Made by a program: the position numbers and the translations under genes. Positions 8,395 to 15,087 of a stretch of 39,617 nucleotides of DNA are shown in pieces (within the stretch, counting starts at the first letter, position 1; each line of letters starts with the position of its first letter). The notes under the pieces are model-generated. The model saw nothing but the letters and a program-made list of their open reading frames with translations. It was not told the DNA's origin and did not search any database. The stretch is taken from contig NZ_JAEPKU010000024.1 in the NCBI RefSeq assembly GCF_016652235.1, positions 1 through 39,617 on the forward strand. Reading direction: 5' to 3'. This DNA is from Dysgonomonas sp. Marseille-P4677. GTDB taxonomy: Bacteria; Bacteroidota; Bacteroidia; Bacteroidales; Dysgonomonadaceae.

Positions 8395-8832
8395 ATGAAG
8401 CTCGATGCTAATAATATAAGAGAGCGGATAAAAAATACATTTATGGAGACATTAGATATCACATTCATCGAATCTGATGATGAAATGTCTCTCGAAGCTA
8501 TAATGCCAGTTACTCAGCAGATGACTCAAACTATGGGTATACTGCATGGAGGAGCAACTATTACGCTAGCAGAATCAGTAGCCGGAGCAGGTTCGAATGC
8601 TCTATGTGCCGGTGATGAACGGTGTTTTGGTATGCAAATAAGCGCCAGCCACATATCAAGTGCTCAAGTAGGAGAGGTAGTGCGTGCAATAGGTGTAATC
8701 CAACATAAGGGACGTTCTACTCATGTGTGGAATGTTGACGTAATTTCAGATACTACAGGCAAATTGATTTCTACAATCCGAGTGACTAACGCCGTAGTCA
8801 AACAAGTCGTTTATTTTAAGAAGACTGAGTGA
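8395..8832 (+). CDS. Hotdog-fold acyl-CoA thioesterase, MenI/YdiI-like (PaaI superfamily)
   Basis: A 145-residue cytoplasmic hotdog thioesterase of usual family length. The signature MGILHGGATITLAESVAGAGS carries the HGGA segment and the acidic residue (E in LAES) that activates water in the YdiI/MenI branch. In that branch the enzyme hydrolyses 1,4-dihydroxy-2-naphthoyl-CoA in menaquinone synthesis, which fits a Bacteroidota host. No other men gene is nearby, so the substrate is inferred. The start lies 8 bases after the Hint-like gene, and co-transcription is likely. Other PaaI-superfamily acyl-CoA substrates remain possible. Confidence 0.83.
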   Translation: MKLDANNIRERIKNTFMETLDITFIESDDEMSLEAIMPVTQQMTQTMGILHGGATITLAESVAGAGSNALCAGDERCFGMQISASHISSAQVGEVVRAIGVIQHKGRSTHVWNVDVISDTTGKLISTIRVTNAVVKQVVYFKKTE

Positions 8833-8891
8833 GGATAAGTTTTATTCCTTTTTCCAACCCATATTTTTATTCTTCAGATTAAACCTTTCGG

Positions 8892-8899
8892 TAGTTTTG
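8892..8899 (+). promoter_or_regulatory. -7 element for the BamE-like lipoprotein gene
   Basis: TAGTTTTG matches TAnnTTTG and lies 37 bases before the ATG at 8937. Confidence 0.5.
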
Positions 8900-8936
8900 C
8901 TGTTCTAATAAGAAAATAACTACAAAAAAGATAGTG

Positions 8937-9479
8937 ATGAAAAAGTATGTATTTATAGCAATATTTGCCACCCTTTTGCTTTCGGCTTGTGGTGCGATGA
9001 AGGTCGCTGATATAGGGTATCTTTCGCAAGGCATGTCGTATAGTGAGGTGAATAGAATAATGGGAAATCCGAAACGAATCCTATCTTCAGATTATACTCA
9101 AGATGGCTTGATCGAAGTATTTGAATATCATACATATCAAAATGATGCATATGCTATAGAATTCTGGGATGGAAGATTGTCTCGGTATGATTTCATGTAT
9201 GAAAATAATGGTCCATCCACCATAGTAGTTCCTTCTCCATCCCGTCCACGACCTGATTATGTAGCACCATCTCGTCCGTCCAGACCATCAGAGCCTAGTC
9301 GTCCGAGTGGGGGAGGCAGGCCTGGTACATCTACATCCCGACCTGAAACCAAGCCATCAGAATCGGGTAGGCCAAGTAATGTAAGGCCATCTACTAGTTC
9401 GGGGCGAAACCCAAGCAGTAATATACAAAAAGAAGAAGACAAGAAGACCGACAATAAAGTAGATAAGGATAAGAAATAA
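8937..9479 (+). CDS. Lipoprotein with BamE/SmpA-like domain and Arg-Pro-Ser tail
   Basis: A 180-residue lipoprotein from the ATG at 8937. An in-frame GTG at 8934 only adds one residue. The signal ends in LLLSAC with lipidated Cys18. Residues about 28-90 (YLSQGMSYSEVNRIMGNP ... AIEFWDGRLSRYDF) resemble the BamE/SmpA fold, in which a short 'xGMsxxEVxxxMGxP' helix leads into a small sheet. From about residue 98 to 160 follows a low-complexity tail with repeated SRP/RPS units. The last residues are Lys/Asp-rich and likely disordered. The tail is highly basic and could contact peptidoglycan, LPS or other polyanions, but that is a guess. The gene ends in a strong terminator. Confidence 0.72.
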   Translation: MKKYVFIAIFATLLLSACGAMKVADIGYLSQGMSYSEVNRIMGNPKRILSSDYTQDGLIEVFEYHTYQNDAYAIEFWDGRLSRYDFMYENNGPSTIVVPSPSRPRPDYVAPSRPSRPSEPSRPSGGGRPGTSTSRPETKPSESGRPSNVRPSTSSGRNPSSNIQKEEDKKTDNKVDKDKK

Positions 9480-9487
9480 AAGATAAA

Positions 9488-9516
9488 ATGCTCTCCCAAG
9501 GAGAGCATTTTTTATA
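9488..9516 (+). terminator. Intrinsic terminator
   Basis: Perfect 9-bp stem ATGCTCTCC / GGAGAGCAT with CAA loop, then a T run. It closes the BamE-like gene. Confidence 0.92.
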
Positions 9517-9549
9517 ATATATCTTTTAATGATGTATATACGAGATTCA

Positions 9550-9657
9550 TTATAGGGACATTGTTAATATATCTATTATCTTATATATTATAACAACTAA
9601 ACATGCTACAACTATTGCTATCATAATCAATAAAATTTTATTTGCGTACTTTTTCAT
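9550..9657 (-). CDS. Possible 35-aa single-span membrane peptide
   Basis: An ATG at 9657 opens a short frame ending at 9550. It starts with the basic MKKYANK, then has about 23 hydrophobic residues (ILLIMIAIVVACLVVIIY) and ends KIIDILTMSL. This is one transmembrane helix with an N-in basic flank. It begins 6 bases after the stop of the gntR gene, so it would be the fourth gene of the ABC operon. Small membrane peptides often bind and modulate transporters, which would fit the neighbours, but this is inference. AT-rich DNA can encode such frames by chance. The tight spacing and clear topology argue for a real gene. Confidence 0.5.
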   Translation of the reverse strand: MKKYANKILLIMIAIVVACLVVIIYKIIDILTMSL

Positions 9658-9663
9658 AATATT

Positions 9664-10023
9664 CTAACCTTTTGACTTATTATATCTATCTACTATTTCA
9701 TCGATGCTAATATCCAAAATATCCATTGCGCTAAAGGTCTCAGGCAATATCTCATCAAAGAATTCTTTCTTTTGAAGAATTAATATTTGTTTACGGGCAT
9801 TTTCTGCTACATAGTATCCCATTCCACGTTTTGAATAGATAATGTTTTCTGCTTGCATATATTCAAATGCGCGCATAGCTGTATTTGGATTGACTTGCAA
9901 GAGGGAGCCTAATTCTCTGACAGAAGGTATACGTCCATCTTCCAACCATTCATTAGTAAGTACTTTTTGAAAACAAAAGTCTACTATTTGCAGGTATATC
10001 GGTTTATTTGTTTTAAAATCCAT
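9664..10023 (-). CDS. GntR-family transcriptional regulator (YtrA-like)
   Basis: A 119-residue protein with an N-terminal winged helix (residues 1-75) and a short helical C-terminus, the size and shape of the YtrA subfamily. Characteristic elements are PIYLQIVDFCFQKVL, then IPSVRELGSLLQVNPNTAMRAFEYMQAENIIYSKRGMGYYV. It starts 4 bases after the permease stop, so it is co-transcribed with the ABC transporter. YtrA-type regulators usually repress their own transporter operon. An imperfect dyad just downstream of the operon's -7 box (11657-11678) is a candidate operator. Unusually, the regulator comes third in the operon rather than first. Confidence 0.9.
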   Translation of the reverse strand: MDFKTNKPIYLQIVDFCFQKVLTNEWLEDGRIPSVRELGSLLQVNPNTAMRAFEYMQAENIIYSKRGMGYYVAENARKQILILQKKEFFDEILPETFSAMDILDISIDEIVDRYNKSKG

Positions 10024-10027
10024 AGCT

Positions 10028-10807
10028 TTAAATTTCTGTTTCTCTTAATTTAAAGAAACTTATAACCCAGAGTCCTACTATAAGTACAACATCTATCGCT
10101 TTTTCCAGCGTGCTTATTATGCTATTCCTAAATATATCAAGACCTATTGTTTTTCCTGTAGAATATCCAATGTTAAAAGCTGTTTCATGTGGGGTATTCG
10201 AAGATAAGTCCATTGATAGATTTCCTCCTTTAAGTGCAAAATGCCCTATAAGTATTGCTATAAATATTAGAATTGTGGATAATAATAGCATGATAAGGCA
10301 GGTTTTAGCAAAAGCATATTTTCTGAAATAGAAATATCCAGCCATGAAGAATGCTTGATTCAGTACTATCAGATTCAATATCTTAGATCTAAAAAGTTGG
10401 TCTACAGACATTTTTACAGCATGCTCATTTATACTTTCATTAGGTATGATACTCGATATTAAGTTCAGTATAAATAATATGAGGAATATCAATAGTGGAA
10501 GAAATAGTACATACTTTATCCATATGCAGAGATACTTCTCAAAAGTGGAAGCCGGGAGAGTGAAATCGAGAATACTCGCATGTTTACTGATATTTCTTTC
10601 CAAGAAACAAGGGGATGTAATAATCAAGGTTGCTGCTGCAAAAAAGATTAATCCATTCAACTGATTCTCAGTCAATATATATAGTAGCATTGATAATAAA
10701 TATAGTCCGATTAATCCTCCGGCAATATATATGAACTGTGTTTTAGATAGGTAAATGTTTCGTTTTCCTACCTTCCAAAAACGGTCTATACTAAAAAATG
10801 TATTCAT
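10028..10807 (-). CDS. ABC transporter permease (ABC-2-like membrane protein)
   Basis: A 259-residue hydrophobic protein with about six predicted membrane segments, among them FIYIAGGLIGLYLLSMLLYIL, YVLFLPLLIFLILFILNLIS, CLIMLLLSTILIFIAILIG and the last, VVLIVGLWVISFF. It lacks a signature motif. Its place between an ATPase gene (5 bases upstream) and the GntR gene (4 bases downstream) makes it the membrane partner of the ATPase. YtrA-linked transporters often respond to cell-envelope stress or export small compounds. The substrate here is unknown. Confidence 0.8.
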   Translation of the reverse strand: MNTFFSIDRFWKVGKRNIYLSKTQFIYIAGGLIGLYLLSMLLYILTENQLNGLIFFAAATLIITSPCFLERNISKHASILDFTLPASTFEKYLCIWIKYVLFLPLLIFLILFILNLISSIIPNESINEHAVKMSVDQLFRSKILNLIVLNQAFFMAGYFYFRKYAFAKTCLIMLLLSTILIFIAILIGHFALKGGNLSMDLSSNTPHETAFNIGYSTGKTIGLDIFRNSIISTLEKAIDVVLIVGLWVISFFKLRETEI

Positions 10808-10812
10808 CTTAT

Positions 10813-11649
10813 TTATAGGTTAGAATTATTAAACAATTCTTTTATTCGTTTCTTATTATTTACCACTGTATTAAATAGAGCTTCGATATTAAGGGTGCTT
10901 TCTTCCTTATATTTATTCTCTTCTACTATTAGATAACCCTGCATTGTTTGTTCCCAATATAGAGCGTCTTCCGGCTTGTTTGGTGTAAGTGAAAATAATA
11001 GCTTTTGAGTAATTTCTTCTATCGAATTATTTAAAAGAACCTGATTACGGTCGAGTATGATTATAGGATCTATAAGACTCTCAAGGTCTCTAACCTGATG
11101 GGTTGAAATTAATATACATTTCTCGTCATCAAATGCCGATGATACGATTTTTCTGAATTGAGATTTCGATGGGATATCCAATCCATTAGTAGGTTCATCG
11201 AGTAAAGTTATCGGAGTATTGAGAGCTAAGGCGTATGCAATAAGTGTTTTCTTTTTTTGCCCGAATGATAGTTCAGACATCTTTCTGTCTTTTTCTACTT
11301 GAAAATCATTTAGATAAGTATCGAATTGAACTTCGCTAAAATGAGGATAGAATACCGAATTATATTTTATAAATTCTTTTATTGGTATAGAAGGTGCGTT
11401 GAACTCTTCTGGTAGAAAGAATAATTGTTTCAGCATATTTGGATTGCGATATGCGGATTCATTTTCAAATACTTTGCAACTTCCTTTTTTAGGAAAGCTC
11501 AGGCCACTAATTAAATGTAAAAAAGTTGTTTTCCCAACTCCATTCTCACCTAATAAGCCGTATATGCCACCTCTCAGATTGAATGAAACATTCTCAAAGA
11601 CCGGCCTTTTCTTATTGTAATAAAAACTGAGATTGTTTATAGTTATCAT
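10813..11649 (-). CDS. ABC transporter ATP-binding protein
   Basis: A 278-residue ABC ATPase. Walker A is GENGVGKT (residues 34-41), the signature is LSFGQKKK, which varies from LSGGQ, and Walker B is ITLLDEPTNGLD. The switch-region His is in LISTHQVRDLE. After about residue 210 comes a C-terminal extension of about 65 residues, common in YtrB-like ATPases. First gene of a compact minus-strand operon with permease, GntR regulator and a possible small membrane peptide. It likely forms a homodimer on the 10807-10028 permease. A TATATTTG -7 element lies 42 bases upstream. Confidence 0.93.
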   Translation of the reverse strand: MITINNLSFYYNKKRPVFENVSFNLRGGIYGLLGENGVGKTTFLHLISGLSFPKKGSCKVFENESAYRNPNMLKQLFFLPEEFNAPSIPIKEFIKYNSVFYPHFSEVQFDTYLNDFQVEKDRKMSELSFGQKKKTLIAYALALNTPITLLDEPTNGLDIPSKSQFRKIVSSAFDDEKCILISTHQVRDLESLIDPIIILDRNQVLLNNSIEEITQKLLFSLTPNKPEDALYWEQTMQGYLIVEENKYKEESTLNIEALFNTVVNNKKRIKELFNNSNL

Positions 11650-11656
11650 ATATTTG

Positions 11657-11678
11657 GTGTATTAGTTTATTAGTGCAC
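11657..11678 (-). promoter_or_regulatory. Candidate GntR operator in the ABC operon leader
   Basis: A 22-bp imperfect dyad with GTG and CAC ends lies just downstream of the -7 box and overlaps the likely start of the transcript. It also contains two ATTAGT copies, and next to it is the palindrome AGTGCACT. YtrA-type regulators bind spaced inverted half-sites at such positions. Binding itself is inferred. Confidence 0.4.
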
Positions 11679-11690
11679 TGCAAATATATG

Positions 11691-11698
11691 CTTAATTT
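11691..11698 (-). promoter_or_regulatory. -7 element of the ABC/gntR operon
   Basis: The minus strand reads TATATTTG, a perfect TAnnTTTG, with a predicted start about 36 bases before the ATPase ATG. Confidence 0.6.
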
Positions 11699-11840
11699 TT
11701 ATATTAGCAATAAAAAATTGTAATTATTTTTTGATAAGGCTAATTTTGCTTTCCAAGAACAATTAAAATATGTATAAAAATATGTTAATTTAAATGAATG
11801 TGTTTTATTTTATGTATATATTCGCAAACTAATATAAACT

Positions 11841-11891
11841 ATGGAGTTCAGAAACCAAAGACAAACGAGGCGGAACCGAAAAGCCATATGA
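11841..11891 (+). CDS. Possible 16-aa basic leader peptide upstream of the DUF805 gene
   Basis: An ATG at 11841 encodes MEFRNQRQTRRNRKAI and a stop, 31 bases before the DUF805 ATG. Seven of 16 residues are Arg or Lys. It sits downstream of a TATATTCG near-match (11817-11824) to the -7 element, so it would be inside the transcript. Translation of the leader could affect the main gene, but chance is possible for so short a frame. Confidence 0.25.
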   Translation: MEFRNQRQTRRNRKAI

Positions 11892-11922
11892 GTAGGACAC
11901 TAAACATAAACTTATAAACAAC

Positions 11923-12282
11923 ATGGAGTGGTTTTTAAAAGTCCTGAAAGGACACTACGCAGATTTTAACGGAAGGGCCAGACGCAAAGAGTATTGGATG
12001 TATGCACTAGTATACGGTATCATCTATATAGCTCTCTATATCTTGGCTATTATCCTTGCATTTATTTCCGGAACTCTTGCGAGCATTGTATTTGGTCTTT
12101 TAGTAATATTTCTGTTGGCTGTATTGGTGCCAACAATAGCTGTCGGTGTGCGCCGAATGCACGATGTCGGCAAGAGTGGTTGGTTTTTGCTTGTACCGAT
12201 CTACAACCTTATCTTAGCTATCACAGAAGGTGACAGAGGAGACAACCAATATGGGCCGGATCCTAAAGCTAATGAAAACTAA
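11923..12282 (+). CDS. DUF805 inner-membrane protein (YhaH/YhaI-like)
   Basis: A 119-residue membrane protein. The N-terminal YADFNGRARRKEYWMYALVY is the DUF805 signature (F.GRaRR.efW.f). Three or four transmembrane helices follow, and the family's second motif VGVRRMHDVGKSGWFLLVPI is present before the C-terminal EGDRGDNQYGPDPK. The length is normal for the family. DUF805 proteins are widespread inner-membrane proteins of unknown function. The gene is monocistronic between divergent and convergent neighbours, with an imperfect terminator hairpin behind it. It is preceded by a 270-base leader region holding a possible short basic peptide. Confidence 0.93.
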   Translation: MEWFLKVLKGHYADFNGRARRKEYWMYALVYGIIYIALYILAIILAFISGTLASIVFGLLVIFLLAVLVPTIAVGVRRMHDVGKSGWFLLVPIYNLILAITEGDRGDNQYGPDPKANEN

Positions 12283-12303
12283 TCAAATGCGAGAATTTAT
12301 AAA

Positions 12304-12343
12304 GATGAGCGAAGGTTAAAATGACTTTTGCTCATTTTTTTAT
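12304..12343 (+). terminator. Probable terminator after DUF805 gene
   Basis: ATGAGC (12305 region) pairs with GCTCAT about 25 bases later with a few extra imperfect pairs, followed by TTTTTTT. It lies between convergent genes. Confidence 0.6.
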
Positions 12344-12359
12344 AAGTATATATTGTTCA

Positions 12360-13607
12360 TTAAAATTTATATCTTAATCCAGCTCCCATCCCTAATACAT
12401 TGGGTTTTTCGGTCCTTATATTTATAGGTTGATTATTATCGAAATAGTAAGAATAACGAGGTTCGAAATATATACTCCAATCCTTATAAAAGGTATAAGA
12501 AACTCCAATTGAAGCATTGAATGACCATTGCATACCGTTTATCCGTCCTCTATCTTTAGCATTAAATATTCTTTCGTTATTTTTATATATATCTTGTCTG
12601 TAATTAAACCTGATGCCTTTCTCACCCATTACTCCAGTAGTGAAATATAAATTCCATTTAGGGTCATTCCATAAGTAAACAACTAAGTTGACAGGAATAC
12701 CCAGGTAATGCAATTCCTGATGTGCTATATGTGTATAATAACTACTCGAATTTTTATATTCAGAAGAAAGATAAGTATATATAAGGCCTGTTTCTATACC
12801 AATATATTTGTTGAAATCTTTGCGAACACTAATGCCTAATGAAATAGGAAGTGAATGATTTACGTTAGAAAAATCAGTTAAATTCAATTCATTACTATTC
12901 CCCAAAAATAGAGGTGGATTTTCATCCATATCTGAAGGTGAGTAACCATACATCATATCTGAAGACGTACTGAGATTTATACCACCGCCAGAAGAAAAAG
13001 AAGCCGCTAGTAGCCATTTGTTATCATCCTTTTTTGTGTCAGCAATCAGCAACTTATTACGTTTGTCCGATTCTTTTCGTTTATTATTTTTTCTAATTGA
13101 AATAGAATCGGATTTTATAATTCTTGAGTCAGTACTATTATTGTTAGATTCTGGTGTATTATTATTTGCCAGATAAGTTGTGTCTACTATTGCATCAACA
13201 CGATCTTGCTCATTTTCAATTACTATGCCAGCATTCTGTTTTACAGTTACTAATTTTTTATGAGATGTCTTCTTGTTTAATAATTTTTCCGGTTCTATAG
13301 TTATTTCTTTCGTGTTTTCGTCTGAGACAGGCTGTTTTATAATTCTATTTCCTATAGAGACTGGTTCAGCAAGATGAACGGGGGGCTCATTATCATGTCG
13401 TATAGAGAGTAGTAAAACTATAATAACAGCTATCGCAGCCACAGAGCCCCCTATCCACCAAACAGAACGTTTCTTCTCGGGCTTCATATGAAGCTCGATT
13501 TTATCCCAGCAATTTGTGTCGACAGGCATTCGGTGGTCTTCCAGTTTTTGCCTAATCAGATTGCTGAAATCATCAGGTTGATTATTTATTTTATTTATAT
13601 CCGGCAC
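12360..13607 (-). CDS. Anti-sigma-like membrane protein with C-terminal barrel-like domain
   Basis: A 415-residue protein with three parts. Residues 1-48 are a cytoplasmic N-terminus with a helical DFSNLIRQKLEDH segment and the motif CWDKIELHM. One transmembrane helix spans about 50-69 (WWIGGSVAAIAVIIVLLLSI). A polar linker of about 120 residues is rich in Asn, Asp, Lys and Ser. Residues about 195-415 resemble a small outer-membrane barrel (PorT-like), with GISVRKDFNKYIGIETGLIYTYL-like strands and the end LGMGAGLRYKF. There is no signal peptide. It overlaps the upstream ECF sigma gene by 17 bases, the usual arrangement of a sigma/anti-sigma pair. Anti-sigma activity is inferred from context and topology. 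Confidence 0.65.
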   Translation of the reverse strand: MPDINKINNQPDDFSNLIRQKLEDHRMPVDTNCWDKIELHMKPEKKRSVWWIGGSVAAIAVIIVLLLSIRHDNEPPVHLAEPVSIGNRIIKQPVSDENTKEITIEPEKLLNKKTSHKKLVTVKQNAGIVIENEQDRVDAIVDTTYLANNNTPESNNNSTDSRIIKSDSISIRKNNKRKESDKRNKLLIADTKKDDNKWLLAASFSSGGGINLSTSSDMMYGYSPSDMDENPPLFLGNSNELNLTDFSNVNHSLPISLGISVRKDFNKYIGIETGLIYTYLSSEYKNSSSYYTHIAHQELHYLGIPVNLVVYLWNDPKWNLYFTTGVMGEKGIRFNYRQDIYKNNERIFNAKDRGRINGMQWSFNASIGVSYTFYKDWSIYFEPRYSYYFDNNQPINIRTEKPNVLGMGAGLRYKF

Positions 13608-14145
13608 TTCTATGCTTTATTAGCGATTCAACATTTTTTTGTAACGTTTTTCTTGCTCTAACAAATTGTGAGCGAGAAGTACTTTCTTTTATGTTTAGCA
13701 TTTCTGCTATTTCTTTGTGGCTATAGCCTTCGATGGCAAAAAGATTGAAAACGGTACGAAAACCATCAGGTAACTCGCCTATACAAGATAATAGCTCTTC
13801 GGCTGAAAGGCGGTCAACAACAGAGGTGTCGATATACTCAATCTTATCATCACAATCTTCTATGTTTATACTTAGTTTGAGTGCATTGCTCTGACGGAGA
13901 TATTCAAGAGCTGTGGTAACAAAAATCTTACGCATCCACCCGCCTAGTGATCCTATTTCGGAATATGTATTTATTTTTGTGAAAACTTTGATAAAACCAT
14001 CTTGAAGTATATCCTTAGCGGTCTCTTTGTTATTAATATATCGCATACAGACACTCATCATGACAGGTGCATGGATCTCGTATAATTGTTTACGAGCCCA
14101 CGATTCGCCACGTTTGCATCCTGCGATTAATAACTGTTCGTCCAT
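13591..14145 (-). CDS. ECF-type RNA polymerase sigma factor
   Basis: A 184-residue sigma-70 family protein with region 2 (about 20-90: YINNKETAKDILQDGFIKVF and the GWMRKIFVTTALEYLRQ segment) and region 4 (about 120-172: ELPDGFRTVFNLFAIEGYSHKEIAEMLNIKES). Region 1 and region 3 are absent, as in ECF factors. It overlaps the following membrane protein gene by 17 bases, which suggests translational coupling and a regulator/antagonist relation. Its target promoters cannot be named. No perfect TAnnTTTG element is seen upstream, so it may use its own promoter type. It is not the SusR/FecI-FecR type, because the neighbour is not a FecR protein and no TonB receptor follows. Confidence 0.95.
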   Translation of the reverse strand: MDEQLLIAGCKRGESWARKQLYEIHAPVMMSVCMRYINNKETAKDILQDGFIKVFTKINTYSEIGSLGGWMRKIFVTTALEYLRQSNALKLSINIEDCDDKIEYIDTSVVDRLSAEELLSCIGELPDGFRTVFNLFAIEGYSHKEIAEMLNIKESTSRSQFVRARKTLQKNVESLIKHRSAGYK

Positions 14146-14408
14146 TTTTTGTTTTACACTCTATTTACATTGATGCGAAACTCTTCCCAAAAGTTGCATA
14201 GCTATAAAAATAATGTGATAAATAATAGTAGCAAGATGAAAGTTAATTTTATCTTGTGTAGTAAAAGTAACAGTCTTACTTAGAATATATAGATATTATA
14301 TTTGGTTATTTTATGGGCTAATCTTTCGTTATATATAATTATAGTAAGGTTTATAATTTGAACTATAAAGAGGAGTAAATGCTTTCTAGAATCAATAGTA
14401 TAAAATTA

Positions 14409-14960
14409 TTATTCTAATACGCTGATGCGAATTGATTTTTTGTTTTCAGGAAATTGTTTGTTTAACATTCCTATCGTGTGATTATCTATCTCAATATTTA
14501 AAGGTGTTATCGGAAGTACCTCTCGCATTGGTTTTTCTACTTTTAGAGTAATCTTATTAATCTGTGATTCTTTTGTAGGAGACCAATTGACATTAATATC
14601 TCCTATATAGTAGACTTCATCTGTTTGTGTAATATTGGCAAATTTATATTCAGCCAATATACTGTAAAATTTAAGTCCTACTATGTAATCGAAACGTTCT
14701 AAATAAAGCCTGCCTAAAGGCGCTTTAGTATAAAAATAACCATCTTTATCCAGTTTAGCCATTATTGGGCTCCCATCTTCGGAATATAAATAGGCTATCA
14801 TATGTCTGTAGTTTATTTCTTCTTCTCCTGTTATGACCAAACGTCCGAATATTACAGCTTCATTGCTTTTGGTTTCTGTGTTATTTATCTGAGAAACAAC
14901 ACATCCCGATAAAAGGATTGTCATGAATACTATAATGTATCTAGCTTTAAAGATTAACAT
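14409..14960 (-). CDS. Lipoprotein of unknown function
   Basis: A 183-residue lipoprotein. The signal ends in ILLSGC with lipidated Cys20, followed by VVSQINNTETK. The body is beta-rich and includes AVIFGRLVITGEEEINYRHMIAYLYSEDG, which looks like a small Ig- or transthyretin-like sheet carrying a polypeptide 'G.V.' start. I recognise no named family. It has its own promoter (TATCTTTG at 14995-14988) and is followed by about 260 bases without a gene before the sigma gene, so it is probably not in that operon. It is divergent from the double TonB-domain gene. Confidence 0.6.
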   Translation of the reverse strand: MLIFKARYIIVFMTILLSGCVVSQINNTETKSNEAVIFGRLVITGEEEINYRHMIAYLYSEDGSPIMAKLDKDGYFYTKAPLGRLYLERFDYIVGLKFYSILAEYKFANITQTDEVYYIGDINVNWSPTKESQINKITLKVEKPMREVLPITPLNIEIDNHTIGMLNKQFPENKKSIRISVLE

Positions 14961-14987
14961 TTTTTTTAGTTATTATATTAGATTGTA

Positions 14988-14995
14988 CAAAGATA
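14988..14995 (-). promoter_or_regulatory. -7 element for the 14960-14409 lipoprotein
   Basis: The minus strand reads TATCTTTG, a perfect TAnnTTTG, 27 bases before the ATG. Confidence 0.6.
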
Positions 14996-15038
14996 ACATT
15001 ATTATGAAATCTTAAATTCCTTAATTTGGAGTTATATA

Positions 15039-15046
15039 TAATTTTG
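15039..15046 (+). promoter_or_regulatory. -7 element for the double TonB-domain gene
   Basis: TAATTTTG matches TAnnTTTG and lies 41 bases before the ATG at 15088. Confidence 0.45.
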
Positions 15047-15087
15047 TAAATCTTTGTGCATTAAACGAATTATAATTTTAAAAGAAT

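Noticed and set aside
14234-14256. AAGATGAAA / TTTTATCTT inverted repeat in the sigma-lipoprotein gap
   Set aside because: It has no T tail for a terminator on either strand and no clear role. Too weak in AT-rich DNA.
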